Positions 1 to 5,685 of a stretch of DNA of 8,773 nucleotides are shown one piece after another (the first letter of the stretch is position 1; every line of letters starts with the position of its first letter). Source of the DNA: an uncultured Collinsella sp. (GTDB taxonomy: Bacteria; Actinomycetota; Coriobacteriia; Coriobacteriales; Coriobacteriaceae); contig CALHWR010000001.1 of NCBI GenBank assembly GCA_938036665.1, positions 1 to 8,773 on the forward strand. The letters are read 5' to 3'. The notes under the pieces were generated by a model. That model worked only from the letters and a program-made list of their open reading frames with translations, was not told the DNA's origin and made no database searches. The position numbers were made by a program, and so were the translations under genes.

Positions 1-48
1 AAGCACTTAATGTGCTTTCCGTCTTGCGCAGGACTGTAGAGCAGGAAA
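1..48. other. Dyad-rich non-coding segment at the left edge
   Basis: This stretch lies downstream of the pnp terminator and holds no credible gene. Visible structure: a perfect 6-bp hairpin (AAGCAC at 1-6 with GTGCTT at 12-17, loop TTAAT), a near-perfect 14-bp palindrome at 21-34 (GTCTTGCGCAGGAC, one mismatched pair), and TTTCC at 16-20 complementary to GGAAA at 44-48, which could enclose the palindrome. GCAGGA occurs twice (28-33 and 41-46). It could be part of a structured leader of a gene to the left, a second terminator, or an operator. The window edge cuts it off, so function is not assigned. Confidence 0.35.
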
Positions 49-49
49 C

Positions 50-79
50 TTCATATGCGGCCCTCCCGGGCGCAAACAA
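50..79 (-). promoter_or_regulatory. Weak candidate promoter reading leftward
   Basis: On the minus strand TTGTTT (79-74) and TATGAA (55-50) are separated by 18 nt and resemble -35 and -10 boxes (3 of 6 and 4 of 6 consensus positions). The -35 candidate overlaps the T-tract of the pnp terminator. It would drive a unit beginning near position 43 and leaving the window. This is a weak match and could be chance. Confidence 0.15.
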
Positions 80-106
80 AAGGGCGACCCCTTAGGAGTC
101 GCCCTT
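74..106 (-). terminator. Rho-independent terminator of pnp
   Basis: On the minus strand a 9-bp perfect stem (arms 98-106 and 80-88, AAGGGCGAC with GTCGCCCTT) continues through three further pairs, one a G-T wobble, to a TAA loop at 92-94. It is followed by a T-rich run, TTGTTTG, at 79-73. The stem begins 24 nt after the pnp stop codon and is on the correct strand, so it is the expected 3' end of the pnp transcript. Confidence 0.85.
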
Positions 107-130
107 GCATGAGCTGCTTATGTACGGCTG

Positions 131-2377
131 TTACTCGGCGTCGTGGTGACGGCGGGGCTTGCGGCCTCCGTTGTCACCGGGACGGCGCGGACGGTCGCTG
201 CGCTCGGAACGCTCGCGACGCGGACGCTCACGGCGCTGGAAGTGCTCGCCGTCGCCCTCGGAGGAACCCTCGGCGCGAGCCGGGGCCTCGGGCTTATCCA
301 GACGATCGAGCGAAATCTTGCCGCGGTCATCGACTTCGATGACGACGACCTTGACCTCGTCGCCCACATTGAGGACGTCCTCGACCTTCTCCACGCGGCC
401 CTTGGCGACGCGGGAGATGTGCAGCAGGCCGTCCTTACCGGGCAGCAGGTTGACGAAGGCGCCGAAGGGCTGGATGGAGACCACGCGACCGGTGTACTCC
501 TCGCCCGGCTCGGGAACCTTGATGATGAGCTTGATGCGCTCGACGGCCTGGTCCACGGACTCGCCGGTGCCGCCGACAAAGACGGTGCCGTCCTCCTGGA
601 TGTCGACCGAAGCGCCGGTCTCGTCCTGAATACCGCGGATGACCTTACCGCCGGAACCGATGACGTCGCGGATCTTGTCGGTCGGGACCTGGATGGAGAC
701 GATGCGCGGAGCGGTGCTGCGTGTGGTGTGGCGCGGCTCGGGGATCACATCGAGCATCTTCTGCAGGATGAAGGCGCGACCCTCCTTGGCCTGCTGCAGG
801 GCGCGGGCCAGGATGTCGAAGGTGAGGCCGGTGGCCTTGTTGTCCATCTGCAGGGCGGTGATGCCCTCGGTGGTGCCGGTGACCTTAAAGTCCATGTCGC
901 CCAGGAAGTCCTCGAGACCCTGGATGTCGGACAGGACCACGGTCTTACCCTCCTCCTGGATCAGGCCCATGGCGATACCGGAGACCGGGCGCTTAATGGG
1001 CACGCCGCCGTCCATAAGGGCGAGCGTGGAGCCGCAGGTCGAAGCCATCGAAGAGGAGCCGTTGGACTCCATGACCTCGGAGACGACGCGGATGGCGTAG
1101 GGGAACTCGTTCTCGTCGGGAAGCACCGGAAGCAGAGCGCGCTCTGCCAGATTGCCGTGACCGATCTCGCGACGCTTGGGGCTGCCCATGCGGCCGGTCT
1201 CGCCGGTGCAGAACGGCGGGAAGTTGTAGTGGTGCATGTAGCGCTTACCCTCGGTGGGCTCGATGGTATCCAGACGCTGGCCCTCGTTGAGCATGCCGAG
1301 CGACAGGACGGAGAGCACCTGGGTCTGGCCGCGCTGGAACAGACCGGAGCCGTGAACGAGCGGCAGGTAGTTGTCCTTCACCATGATGGGACGGATCTCG
1401 TCGGCGGCACGGCCGTCGACGCGCTCGCCGGTCTCGACGACCATAGTGCGCATGGCCTTCTTCTCGAGCTTCTTGAGCGCCACGGGGATCTCGCGCTCCC
1501 AAGCAGCCTGCTCCTCCTCGGTGAACTCGGCGCGGATGGACTCCTTCAGAGCCTCGACCTTGCCGATACGGGAGAGCTTGTCGGCGTCGCGCAAGGCGGC
1601 TGCCATCTCGTCGTAGTGGGCGAAGATGCGCTCCTGGACCTCCTCGACGGGCTGGTCGAGCGGGTACTCCTTCTTGACGATGGGGCCGTTGACCTGCTCC
1701 CACTCGGCGACGAACTCATCCTGAGCCTGGCAGAAAGCAGCGAGGGCCTCCTGGCCAAACTTCATAGCGGCGAGCATGTCGTCCTCGGAGATCTCCTCGG
1801 CGCCGGCCTCGACCATCGAGATGAAGTCGGCAGAGCCGCCCAGCTCCAGGTCCAGGTCGGAGTTCTCGCGCTCCTCATAAGTGGGGTTGACGATAAACTC
1901 GCCGGTCTCCACGTTGCGGCCGATGCGTACACAGGCAAGCGGACCCTCGAAGGGCACGCCGCCGAGCGTCATGGCCAGGGAAGCACCCATGACGTTGATG
2001 ACGTCAAAGGGGTTGACCTGGTCGGCGACAAGCGAGGTAGCGACGATGTGCACCTCGTTGCGGAAGCCGTCCGGGAAGCTCGGGCGAATCGGACGGTCGA
2101 TCATGCGCGCGGTGAGCGTGGCCTTCTCGCTGGGACGGCCCTCACGCTTGAGGTAGCCACCCGGGATGCGGCCGGCAGCGTACATCTTCTCGTTGAAGTC
2201 GACGGTCAGCGGGAAGAAGTCATAGTTCTTGCGCTCCTTGGAGACGACCACGGTATCGAGCATCGTGGTGTCGCCCTGCTTGACCAGGCAGGCGCCGGTG
2301 GCCTGCTTGGCAAGCTCGCCCGACTCAAAGGTGTAGGTCTTGCCGTACAGCTCAAAGGTCTTGGATACGAGTGTCAT
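131..2377 (-). CDS. pnp: Polyribonucleotide nucleotidyltransferase (PNPase)
   Basis: This is a 748-residue, full-length PNPase: the cytoplasmic, trimeric, phosphorolytic 3'-5' exoribonuclease of mRNA decay. Domains in order: first RNase PH fold (about 1-140), helical linker (about 150-300), second RNase PH fold (about 315-550) with the catalytic set Asp490, Asp494, Asp496, Lys498 in a GDMDFKV context and the phosphate-binding pair Arg402-Arg403, KH domain (about 555-620, GSGG loop at 574-577), S1 domain (about 625-694), then a hydrophilic Arg-rich tail (about 696-748). The start is ATG at 2377-2375 with AAAGGAG about 5 nt upstream. It follows rpsO, as in E. coli and B. subtilis, but behind a terminator and a hairpin-rich leader. 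PNPase represses its own synthesis through its leader in E. coli; whether that holds here is inference. The long opposite-strand reading frame is a shadow. Confidence 0.98.
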   Translation of the reverse strand: MTLVSKTFELYGKTYTFESGELAKQATGACLVKQGDTTMLDTVVVSKERKNYDFFPLTVDFNEKMYAAGRIPGGYLKREGRPSEKATLTARMIDRPIRPSFPDGFRNEVHIVATSLVADQVNPFDVINVMGASLAMTLGGVPFEGPLACVRIGRNVETGEFIVNPTYEERENSDLDLELGGSADFISMVEAGAEEISEDDMLAAMKFGQEALAAFCQAQDEFVAEWEQVNGPIVKKEYPLDQPVEEVQERIFAHYDEMAAALRDADKLSRIGKVEALKESIRAEFTEEEQAAWEREIPVALKKLEKKAMRTMVVETGERVDGRAADEIRPIMVKDNYLPLVHGSGLFQRGQTQVLSVLSLGMLNEGQRLDTIEPTEGKRYMHHYNFPPFCTGETGRMGSPKRREIGHGNLAERALLPVLPDENEFPYAIRVVSEVMESNGSSSMASTCGSTLALMDGGVPIKRPVSGIAMGLIQEEGKTVVLSDIQGLEDFLGDMDFKVTGTTEGITALQMDNKATGLTFDILARALQQAKEGRAFILQKMLDVIPEPRHTTRSTAPRIVSIQVPTDKIRDVIGSGGKVIRGIQDETGASVDIQEDGTVFVGGTGESVDQAVERIKLIIKVPEPGEEYTGRVVSIQPFGAFVNLLPGKDGLLHISRVAKGRVEKVEDVLNVGDEVKVVVIEVDDRGKISLDRLDKPEAPARAEGSSEGDGEHFQRRERPRRERSERSDRPRRPGDNGGRKPRRHHDAE

Positions 2378-2390
2378 TGTTCTCCTTTAC

Positions 2391-2461
2391 CCCACAGGCC
2401 CCTTGCCTGCGGGCTTCTCATGTGACGCGGACCCCCTGCCCCCGCCACGCTTCAGAGCGTG
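2391..2461 (-). promoter_or_regulatory. pnp leader with two hairpins
   Basis: The 149-bp gap between rpsO and pnp holds, after the rpsO terminator, two stem-loops on the minus strand. The first is a 6-bp perfect stem (2456-2461 with 2446-2451, loop CTGA). The second is a 9-bp stem (2405-2413 with 2391-2399, one G-T wobble, 5-nt loop) whose base ends 1 nt before the TAAAGGAG ribosome binding site. I see no convincing promoter in the gap, so pnp may be expressed partly by read-through from rpsO. Leader hairpins near the start site are the substrate of PNPase/RNase III autoregulation in E. coli; the same role here is inferred from position only. Confidence 0.45.
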
Positions 2462-2480
2462 ATTGTTCGCGCCCTTACAC

Positions 2481-2512
2481 AAAAAGAGCGCCCCGCTGCG
2501 CAGGACGCTCTT
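2481..2512 (-). terminator. Rho-independent terminator between rpsO and pnp
   Basis: On the minus strand AAGAGCG (2512-2506) pairs with CGCTCTT (2490-2484), extended inward by a T-G wobble and two C-G pairs. Together with the last stem bases it gives a run of five T at 2485-2481. It starts 14 nt after the rpsO stop codon. E. coli has a partially read-through terminator at the same place, so this one may also act as an attenuator that sets the rpsO:pnp ratio. Confidence 0.8.
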
Positions 2513-2526
2513 AGCATGTACAAATC

Positions 2527-2805
2527 CTACTGGATGTTGTCGCGGATGCCCAGAGCCTTGATGAGCTCACGGTACTCGACGATGTCGTTCTTCTTGATGT
2601 AGGAGAGAAGACGACGACGACGACCGACGAGCATGAGCAGACCACGACGGGTGTGGAAGTCCTTCTGATGGGACTTCATATGCTCGGTCAGCTCCTTGAT
2701 GCGCTCGGACAGGATGGCGACCTGAACCTTGGGGTTGCCGGTGTCGACCGGGGTGTTACCGAACTGGGCAGTCAGCTCCGCCTTGCGCTCTTTGGAAACA
2801 GTCAT
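2527..2805 (-). CDS. rpsO: 30S ribosomal protein S15
   Basis: This is a 92-residue S15 (E. coli has 89), a primary 16S rRNA-binding protein that binds the central domain and nucleates the 30S platform. The family signature is intact at about residues 39-70: the HMKSH segment, KDFHTRRGLL, and the basic cluster GRRRRLL. His42 and Asp49 correspond to the rRNA-contacting His and Asp of the family. The open frame extends further upstream, but the ATG at 2805-2803 is chosen because S15 homology begins there (MTVSKERK) and AAAGGTG lies about 5 nt upstream; the upstream residues are non-conserved and fall in the leader. A terminator follows at once. S15 commonly represses its own translation through leader RNA, and the leader here has suitable structure. 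Confidence 0.98.
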   Translation of the reverse strand: MTVSKERKAELTAQFGNTPVDTGNPKVQVAILSERIKELTEHMKSHQKDFHTRRGLLMLVGRRRRLLSYIKKNDIVEYRELIKALGIRDNIQ

Positions 2806-2825
2806 TGTTTCACCTTTCTTTTTGC

Positions 2826-2851
2826 GTCGCCATCGGGCGACTCGATTCGCC
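2826..2851 (-). promoter_or_regulatory. rpsO leader with alternative hairpins
   Basis: On the minus strand a perfect 6-bp hairpin (GTCGCC at 2841-2836, loop CGAT, GGCGAC at 2831-2826) sits just upstream of the rpsO Shine-Dalgarno. Its 5' arm also contains TCGCC, which can pair instead with GGCGA at 2851-2847 (6-nt loop). The two pairings exclude each other. S15 leaders in several phyla use such switchable or pseudoknotted structures for autoregulation. Assignment here is inference from structure and position. Confidence 0.4.
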
Positions 2852-2910
2852 TCGGACTGGGAAGCCGCCGGTGGAGCGAGCAACCAAGGTCGAGGTACCA
2901 ACAGGTCGGT

Positions 2911-2919
2911 ATGTTACCA
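2911..2919 (-). promoter_or_regulatory. Candidate extended -10 promoter of rpsO
   Basis: TGGTAACAT on the minus strand (2919-2911) is an extended -10 element (TGn plus TAACAT) placed about 106 nt upstream of the rpsO start and just beyond the recO stop. No good -35 hexamer lies 16-18 nt upstream. It would give a leader of roughly 100 nt that includes the hairpins described for rpsO. No terminator is visible between recO and this site, so read-through from the upstream operon is also possible. Confidence 0.35.
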
Positions 2920-2943
2920 CAAGCAGCCCGCGCCTGCGCATCA

Positions 2944-3693
2944 TCACCGACCCAACATGAATTCCATCGCACGGAGGCGCTGATCGGTGTGCGTCGCAGC
3001 CCAAACATGCGAAAGCCCCAGCAAAAAGGCTGCGGTATGCGGGTCGATTCGCTCGGCCAAAAGCGCATCGAAGGTCATGGACATGAGGGCGCGCAGCCAT
3101 GCGGCCTCACCGGTCGACACCAGTTCGGCACCTGGAACGCTCGACGCGCACGACCCGCACATGAGGCCGCCCGCCTGGGGCGAAAAATACGACAGCATGG
3201 GGTCTCCGCACAGCACGCAGGCCGAAAAATCGGGTCGATAGCCAACGTGCGACAGCAGCTTAAAGACATATGCCGCCACAAGTAGATCCATATGCGCCGT
3301 GTCGAGCCCGCTGCCCACCAGGGCAAGCGCTCGCTGCGTTATAGCAAAGGTAAACGGGTCCTCGGCGTCCTCGAACGAGCACACGCGCGCGACCTCGGCG
3401 ATCGCGCTTGCGGCGCAGGTCGTCTCGTAATCGGGCGCAACGCCGAGCGGCGCCTCCATAAGCTCGGCCTGGGAAACCACGTCGAGTGACCGTCCATGTG
3501 CGAGCAGCATATCTACCGTACAGAACAGCTCGCAGCGCGCAGCCAGGCGTCCGCCGGGTTTGCGGGCGCCCTTTGCCACGGCACGAACCTGCCGCCCCCG
3601 CTCGTCAAGCATCGTCAAGATCAGGTCGGTCTCTTTGAGCTTGGTCTTGTCGAGCACGAGCACCTTCGTGCGATATGTCCGGGAGCCTGCCAT
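2944..3693 (-). CDS. recO: DNA repair protein RecO
   Basis: This is a 249-residue RecO, the mediator that loads RecA onto SSB-coated single-stranded DNA in the RecFOR pathway and can anneal complementary strands. The N-terminal OB fold spans about residues 5-80 (TKVLVLDKTKLKETD start, typical of the family), followed by a helical domain. A four-cysteine zinc site, Cys159, Cys162, Cys179 and Cys182, is intact; it is found in many but not all RecO proteins. The gene ends in two consecutive in-frame TGA codons. It lies 15 bp behind era, the same pairing as in Bacillus and most actinobacteria, and its ATG has only a weak, distant Shine-Dalgarno. Translation probably depends on coupling to era. 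Confidence 0.95.
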   Translation of the reverse strand: MAGSRTYRTKVLVLDKTKLKETDLILTMLDERGRQVRAVAKGARKPGGRLAARCELFCTVDMLLAHGRSLDVVSQAELMEAPLGVAPDYETTCAASAIAEVARVCSFEDAEDPFTFAITQRALALVGSGLDTAHMDLLVAAYVFKLLSHVGYRPDFSACVLCGDPMLSYFSPQAGGLMCGSCASSVPGAELVSTGEAAWLRALMSMTFDALLAERIDPHTAAFLLGLSHVWAATHTDQRLRAMEFMLGR

Positions 3694-3705
3694 GCGCGCT
3701 GCGCG

Positions 3706-3710
3706 TCCTT
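3706..3710 (-). promoter_or_regulatory. Weak ribosome binding site of recO
   Basis: AAGGA overlaps the era stop codon (TAAGGA) but lies 12 nt from the recO ATG, longer than the 5-9 nt optimum. The spacer is a GC-only run apart from one A. There is no better start in frame: the era stop and the recO start share a frame with no ATG, GTG or TTG between them. Low independent initiation and translational coupling to era are the likely outcome. Confidence 0.4.
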
Positions 3711-4776
3711 AGTCCTCGGCGTTGTAGCCAAAACGGCGAATCTGAGCCTCGTCGTCGCGCCAACCGGCCTTGACCTTCACGTCCAACTCCAAAAAGACCT
3801 GCGTGCCAAAGATGCGCTCAAGATCGCGACGGGCGTCGATACCGATATGCTTGATCATCTCGCCGCCCTTGCCGATGATGATGCCCTTTTGGCCCTCACG
3901 CTCGACATAAATGGTGGCGTGCACACGCAGCACCTTCTTGGTCTGCTCGAGCGCATCGCAAATAACGCCAACGGAGTGCGGAATCTCATCACGGGTGCGG
4001 CGCAAGACCTTTTCGCGCACAAACTCGGCAACGAGCGTCTCGTCGGAAGCGTCGGTACCCATGTCCTCGGGGAACCAACGCGGACCCTCGGGCAAAAAGT
4101 GCGCAACGGTCTCGATGAAGGCATCGACGTTAAAGTTCTTGACCGACGACGTCACGATCTCGTCGTCATATTCCATAAGCTCGTGGGCGGCCTTAAGCTG
4201 CTCCATGACCTGTGCGGGGTCGGCTTCATCGGCCTTGGTGAGCACCAGGACCTTCTTGGAACGGGCATTCTTGACACGCTCGGCAACCCAGGCGTCTCCC
4301 CTGCCGATCGGTTTGGTGGCATCAATCAAAAACGCGACAACATCGACATCGTTCAGCTCGAACAGCGCGCTCTTGTTCAGCTCGGACCCTAGACCGTCCT
4401 TGGGCTTGTGGATACCCGGGGTATCGACAAAGACCAGCTGGTAGCCGGGTCGGTTGACGACGGCGCGCATGCGGCGGCGGGTCGTCTGGGCCACCGGCGA
4501 GGTGATGGCGACCTTTTTGCCATAGCAGGCGTTGAGCAGCGTTGACTTACCGGCGTTGGGGCGGCCGACCAAGGCCACGAAGCCACTGCGGAAACCGGGC
4601 TCAACGTCGCCAAAGCCCGCGAGGCTGTCGTCCTCATCGCACAGGGCGTCGAGCTCCTCGTCGCTCATGCCCTCAAACGGGTCGAACTCCTCGACTTCCT
4701 CATAGGCCTCGGTCGCCTTAGCATCCGGGGACTCGTCGTCCAAAATCTCATCGGTAGACTGCATATTGTCGGACAT
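3709..4776 (-). CDS. era: GTPase Era with acidic N-terminal extension
   Basis: Era is an essential GTPase that binds the 3' end of 16S rRNA and checks 30S maturation. The G motifs are present: G1 GRPNAGKS (71-78), switch threonines (98-99), G3 DTPG (118-121), G4 TKAD (180-183, where NKxD is commoner) and G5 around SSVKN (210-214). A C-terminal KH domain follows (about 285-355; GKGG at 302-305). At 355 residues it is about 55 longer than E. coli Era (301). The excess is an N-terminal segment (about 1-62) with about 24 Asp/Glu and one Lys in the first 60 residues. The start is ATG at 4776-4774, with AAAGGGA overlapping the dgkA stop. A second Met at 37 lacks well-spaced Shine-Dalgarno support. 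Sitting near ybeY is meaningful because both act in 16S rRNA 3'-end maturation. Confidence 0.97.
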   Translation of the reverse strand: MSDNMQSTDEILDDESPDAKATEAYEEVEEFDPFEGMSDEELDALCDEDDSLAGFGDVEPGFRSGFVALVGRPNAGKSTLLNACYGKKVAITSPVAQTTRRRMRAVVNRPGYQLVFVDTPGIHKPKDGLGSELNKSALFELNDVDVVAFLIDATKPIGRGDAWVAERVKNARSKKVLVLTKADEADPAQVMEQLKAAHELMEYDDEIVTSSVKNFNVDAFIETVAHFLPEGPRWFPEDMGTDASDETLVAEFVREKVLRRTRDEIPHSVGVICDALEQTKKVLRVHATIYVEREGQKGIIIGKGGEMIKHIGIDARRDLERIFGTQVFLELDVKVKAGWRDDEAQIRRFGYNAED

Positions 4777-4788
4777 GGGAATCCCTTT

Positions 4789-5166
4789 CTAAATAAAGCC
4801 GAGCGCGTGGGCAAATACCAGCAAGCCCACAATCGCGGCGGTGATGGAAAGAACGTATACGGAGGCGGCGGCGATGTCCTTCGCACGCTTGGCCAGCGGA
4901 TGGAGCTCCTGGGTCGCCAGGTCGACGATGGCCTCCATGGCGGTATTGCAAAGCTCGCCGTGGATCACCAGGCCGCAACAGATGATAATCGTGGCCCACT
5001 CGGCAATGTCGAGCCCCACGATGCAGCCTGCAATGACGGTGCACACGCCCGCCACGAGCATGACCTTAATGTTGCGCTCGGTCTTGACGGCGGTGACGAA
5101 GCCCTCCATAGCGTAAGAAAACGACTTTAAGAAGGACGGATGGTCCTTGTTCGATCCGGGAATCAT
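4789..5166 (-). CDS. dgkA: Diacylglycerol/undecaprenol kinase (DgkA family)
   Basis: This is a 125-residue integral membrane lipid kinase. The family's active-site set is complete: ERN at 30-32, Glu71, Asn74, Glu78 (GLVIHGELCNTAMEAIVD block) and Lys96-Asp97, aligning with E. coli Glu69, Asn72, Glu76, Lys94 and Asp95. Three membrane helices are predicted (about 34-52, 56-70 and 100-122). In Gram-positive bacteria this family mainly phosphorylates undecaprenol, recycling the carrier lipid for peptidoglycan and wall polymers, so undecaprenol kinase is the likelier activity here; substrate cannot be read from the sequence. The ATG at 5166-5164 has AGGAG overlapping the ybeY stop (TAGGAG), 9 bp between genes. 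It lies between ybeY and era, as in Bacillus operons. Confidence 0.93.
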   Translation of the reverse strand: MIPGSNKDHPSFLKSFSYAMEGFVTAVKTERNIKVMLVAGVCTVIAGCIVGLDIAEWATIIICCGLVIHGELCNTAMEAIVDLATQELHPLAKRAKDIAAASVYVLSITAAIVGLLVFAHALGFI

Positions 5167-5175
5167 AGACGGCTC

Positions 5176-5685
5176 CTAGTCGTGGGCGTGGTTGGTGATG
5201 GGGCCGACGTGGACTAGCTTGGGGTCCTCGCCGCGCTCGAGCGCCAGATCGCGCAGGATGGCGTCCTCGCGGGCCTCCATGACCTCGGCCTCGTCGTCCT
5301 CGATATGGTCATAGCCCAGCAGGTGCAGCATGCCGTGTACGAGCATCAGACGACACTCGTCAGCGGGGCTATTGCCAAAACCGGGGGCCTGACGGGCAAT
5401 AACCTGCGGGGCCAAGATGATATCGCCGAGCTCGAGCGTCTCGTCGGCGGGAATATCCTCGTCAAAGGCCGAGTCGCATTCAAACGAGAGCACATCGGTG
5501 GTGCGGTCGATACCGCGCCACTCGTGGTTGAGCTCGTGCATCTCGTCCTCGTCGACATACGAAAGGGAAATCTCGACTTCACGCTCAACGCCCTCGGCGG
5601 CAAGCACAACCTCGCAGATGTGCTCCACCTCCTGCGCGTCGAGCAGCGTATCGAGCTCGGCATCGTTGCTGATCAATACACTCAA
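5176..5685 (-). CDS. ybeY: Endoribonuclease YbeY, rRNA maturation factor
   Basis: This is a 169-residue zinc metallo-endoribonuclease of the UPF0054 family, implicated in 16S rRNA 3'-end processing and 70S quality control. The zinc signature HGMLHLLGYDH spans 117-127, with ligands His117, His121 and His127. The conserved Arg61 and TDVLSF (63-68) form the other active-site wall, followed by GDI (87-89). The start is TTG at 5685-5683, chosen because AAAGGAG lies 5 nt upstream and no ATG or GTG is in frame nearby. The TTG overlaps the phoH stop (TTGA), indicating translational coupling. About 20 polar C-terminal residues after the conserved domain include three histidines near the end. The phoH-ybeY pairing is conserved across bacteria. 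Confidence 0.96.
   Translation of the reverse strand: MSVLISNDAELDTLLDAQEVEHICEVVLAAEGVEREVEISLSYVDEDEMHELNHEWRGIDRTTDVLSFECDSAFDEDIPADETLELGDIILAPQVIARQAPGFGNSPADECRLMLVHGMLHLLGYDHIEDDEAEVMEAREDAILRDLALERGEDPKLVHVGPITNHAHD

Noticed and set aside
143..2425. A 760-codon open frame on the plus strand, antisense to all of pnp
   Set aside because: It lies in the exact codon-mirrored phase of pnp, where a stop arises only if pnp uses TTA, CTA or TCA codons, which are avoided in a high-GC gene. The translated product is Leu/Gly/Asp/Val-rich low-complexity sequence with no recognisable domain. It is a shadow of pnp.
25..2506. A 10-base match TGCGCAGGAC at 25-34 and 2497-2506
   Set aside because: Dozens of 10-base matches are expected by chance in a window of this size, and the core is a common GC palindrome. 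It is no evidence for a repeat family.
2806..2901. A 32-codon N-terminal extension of S15
   Set aside because: The frame is open, but the residues are not S15-like, the family start coincides with the ATG at 2805 that has its own Shine-Dalgarno, and the stretch is better explained as the leader.
2653..3285. A 210-codon plus-strand frame spanning rpsO, its leader and recO
   Set aside because: It crosses two conserved minus-strand genes and their regulatory gap and shows no family features.
3496..4392. A 298-codon plus-strand frame across era and the start of recO
   Set aside because: It has the same mirrored phase as both minus-strand genes, which happen to share a frame, and has no recognisable motif. 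It is a shadow frame.
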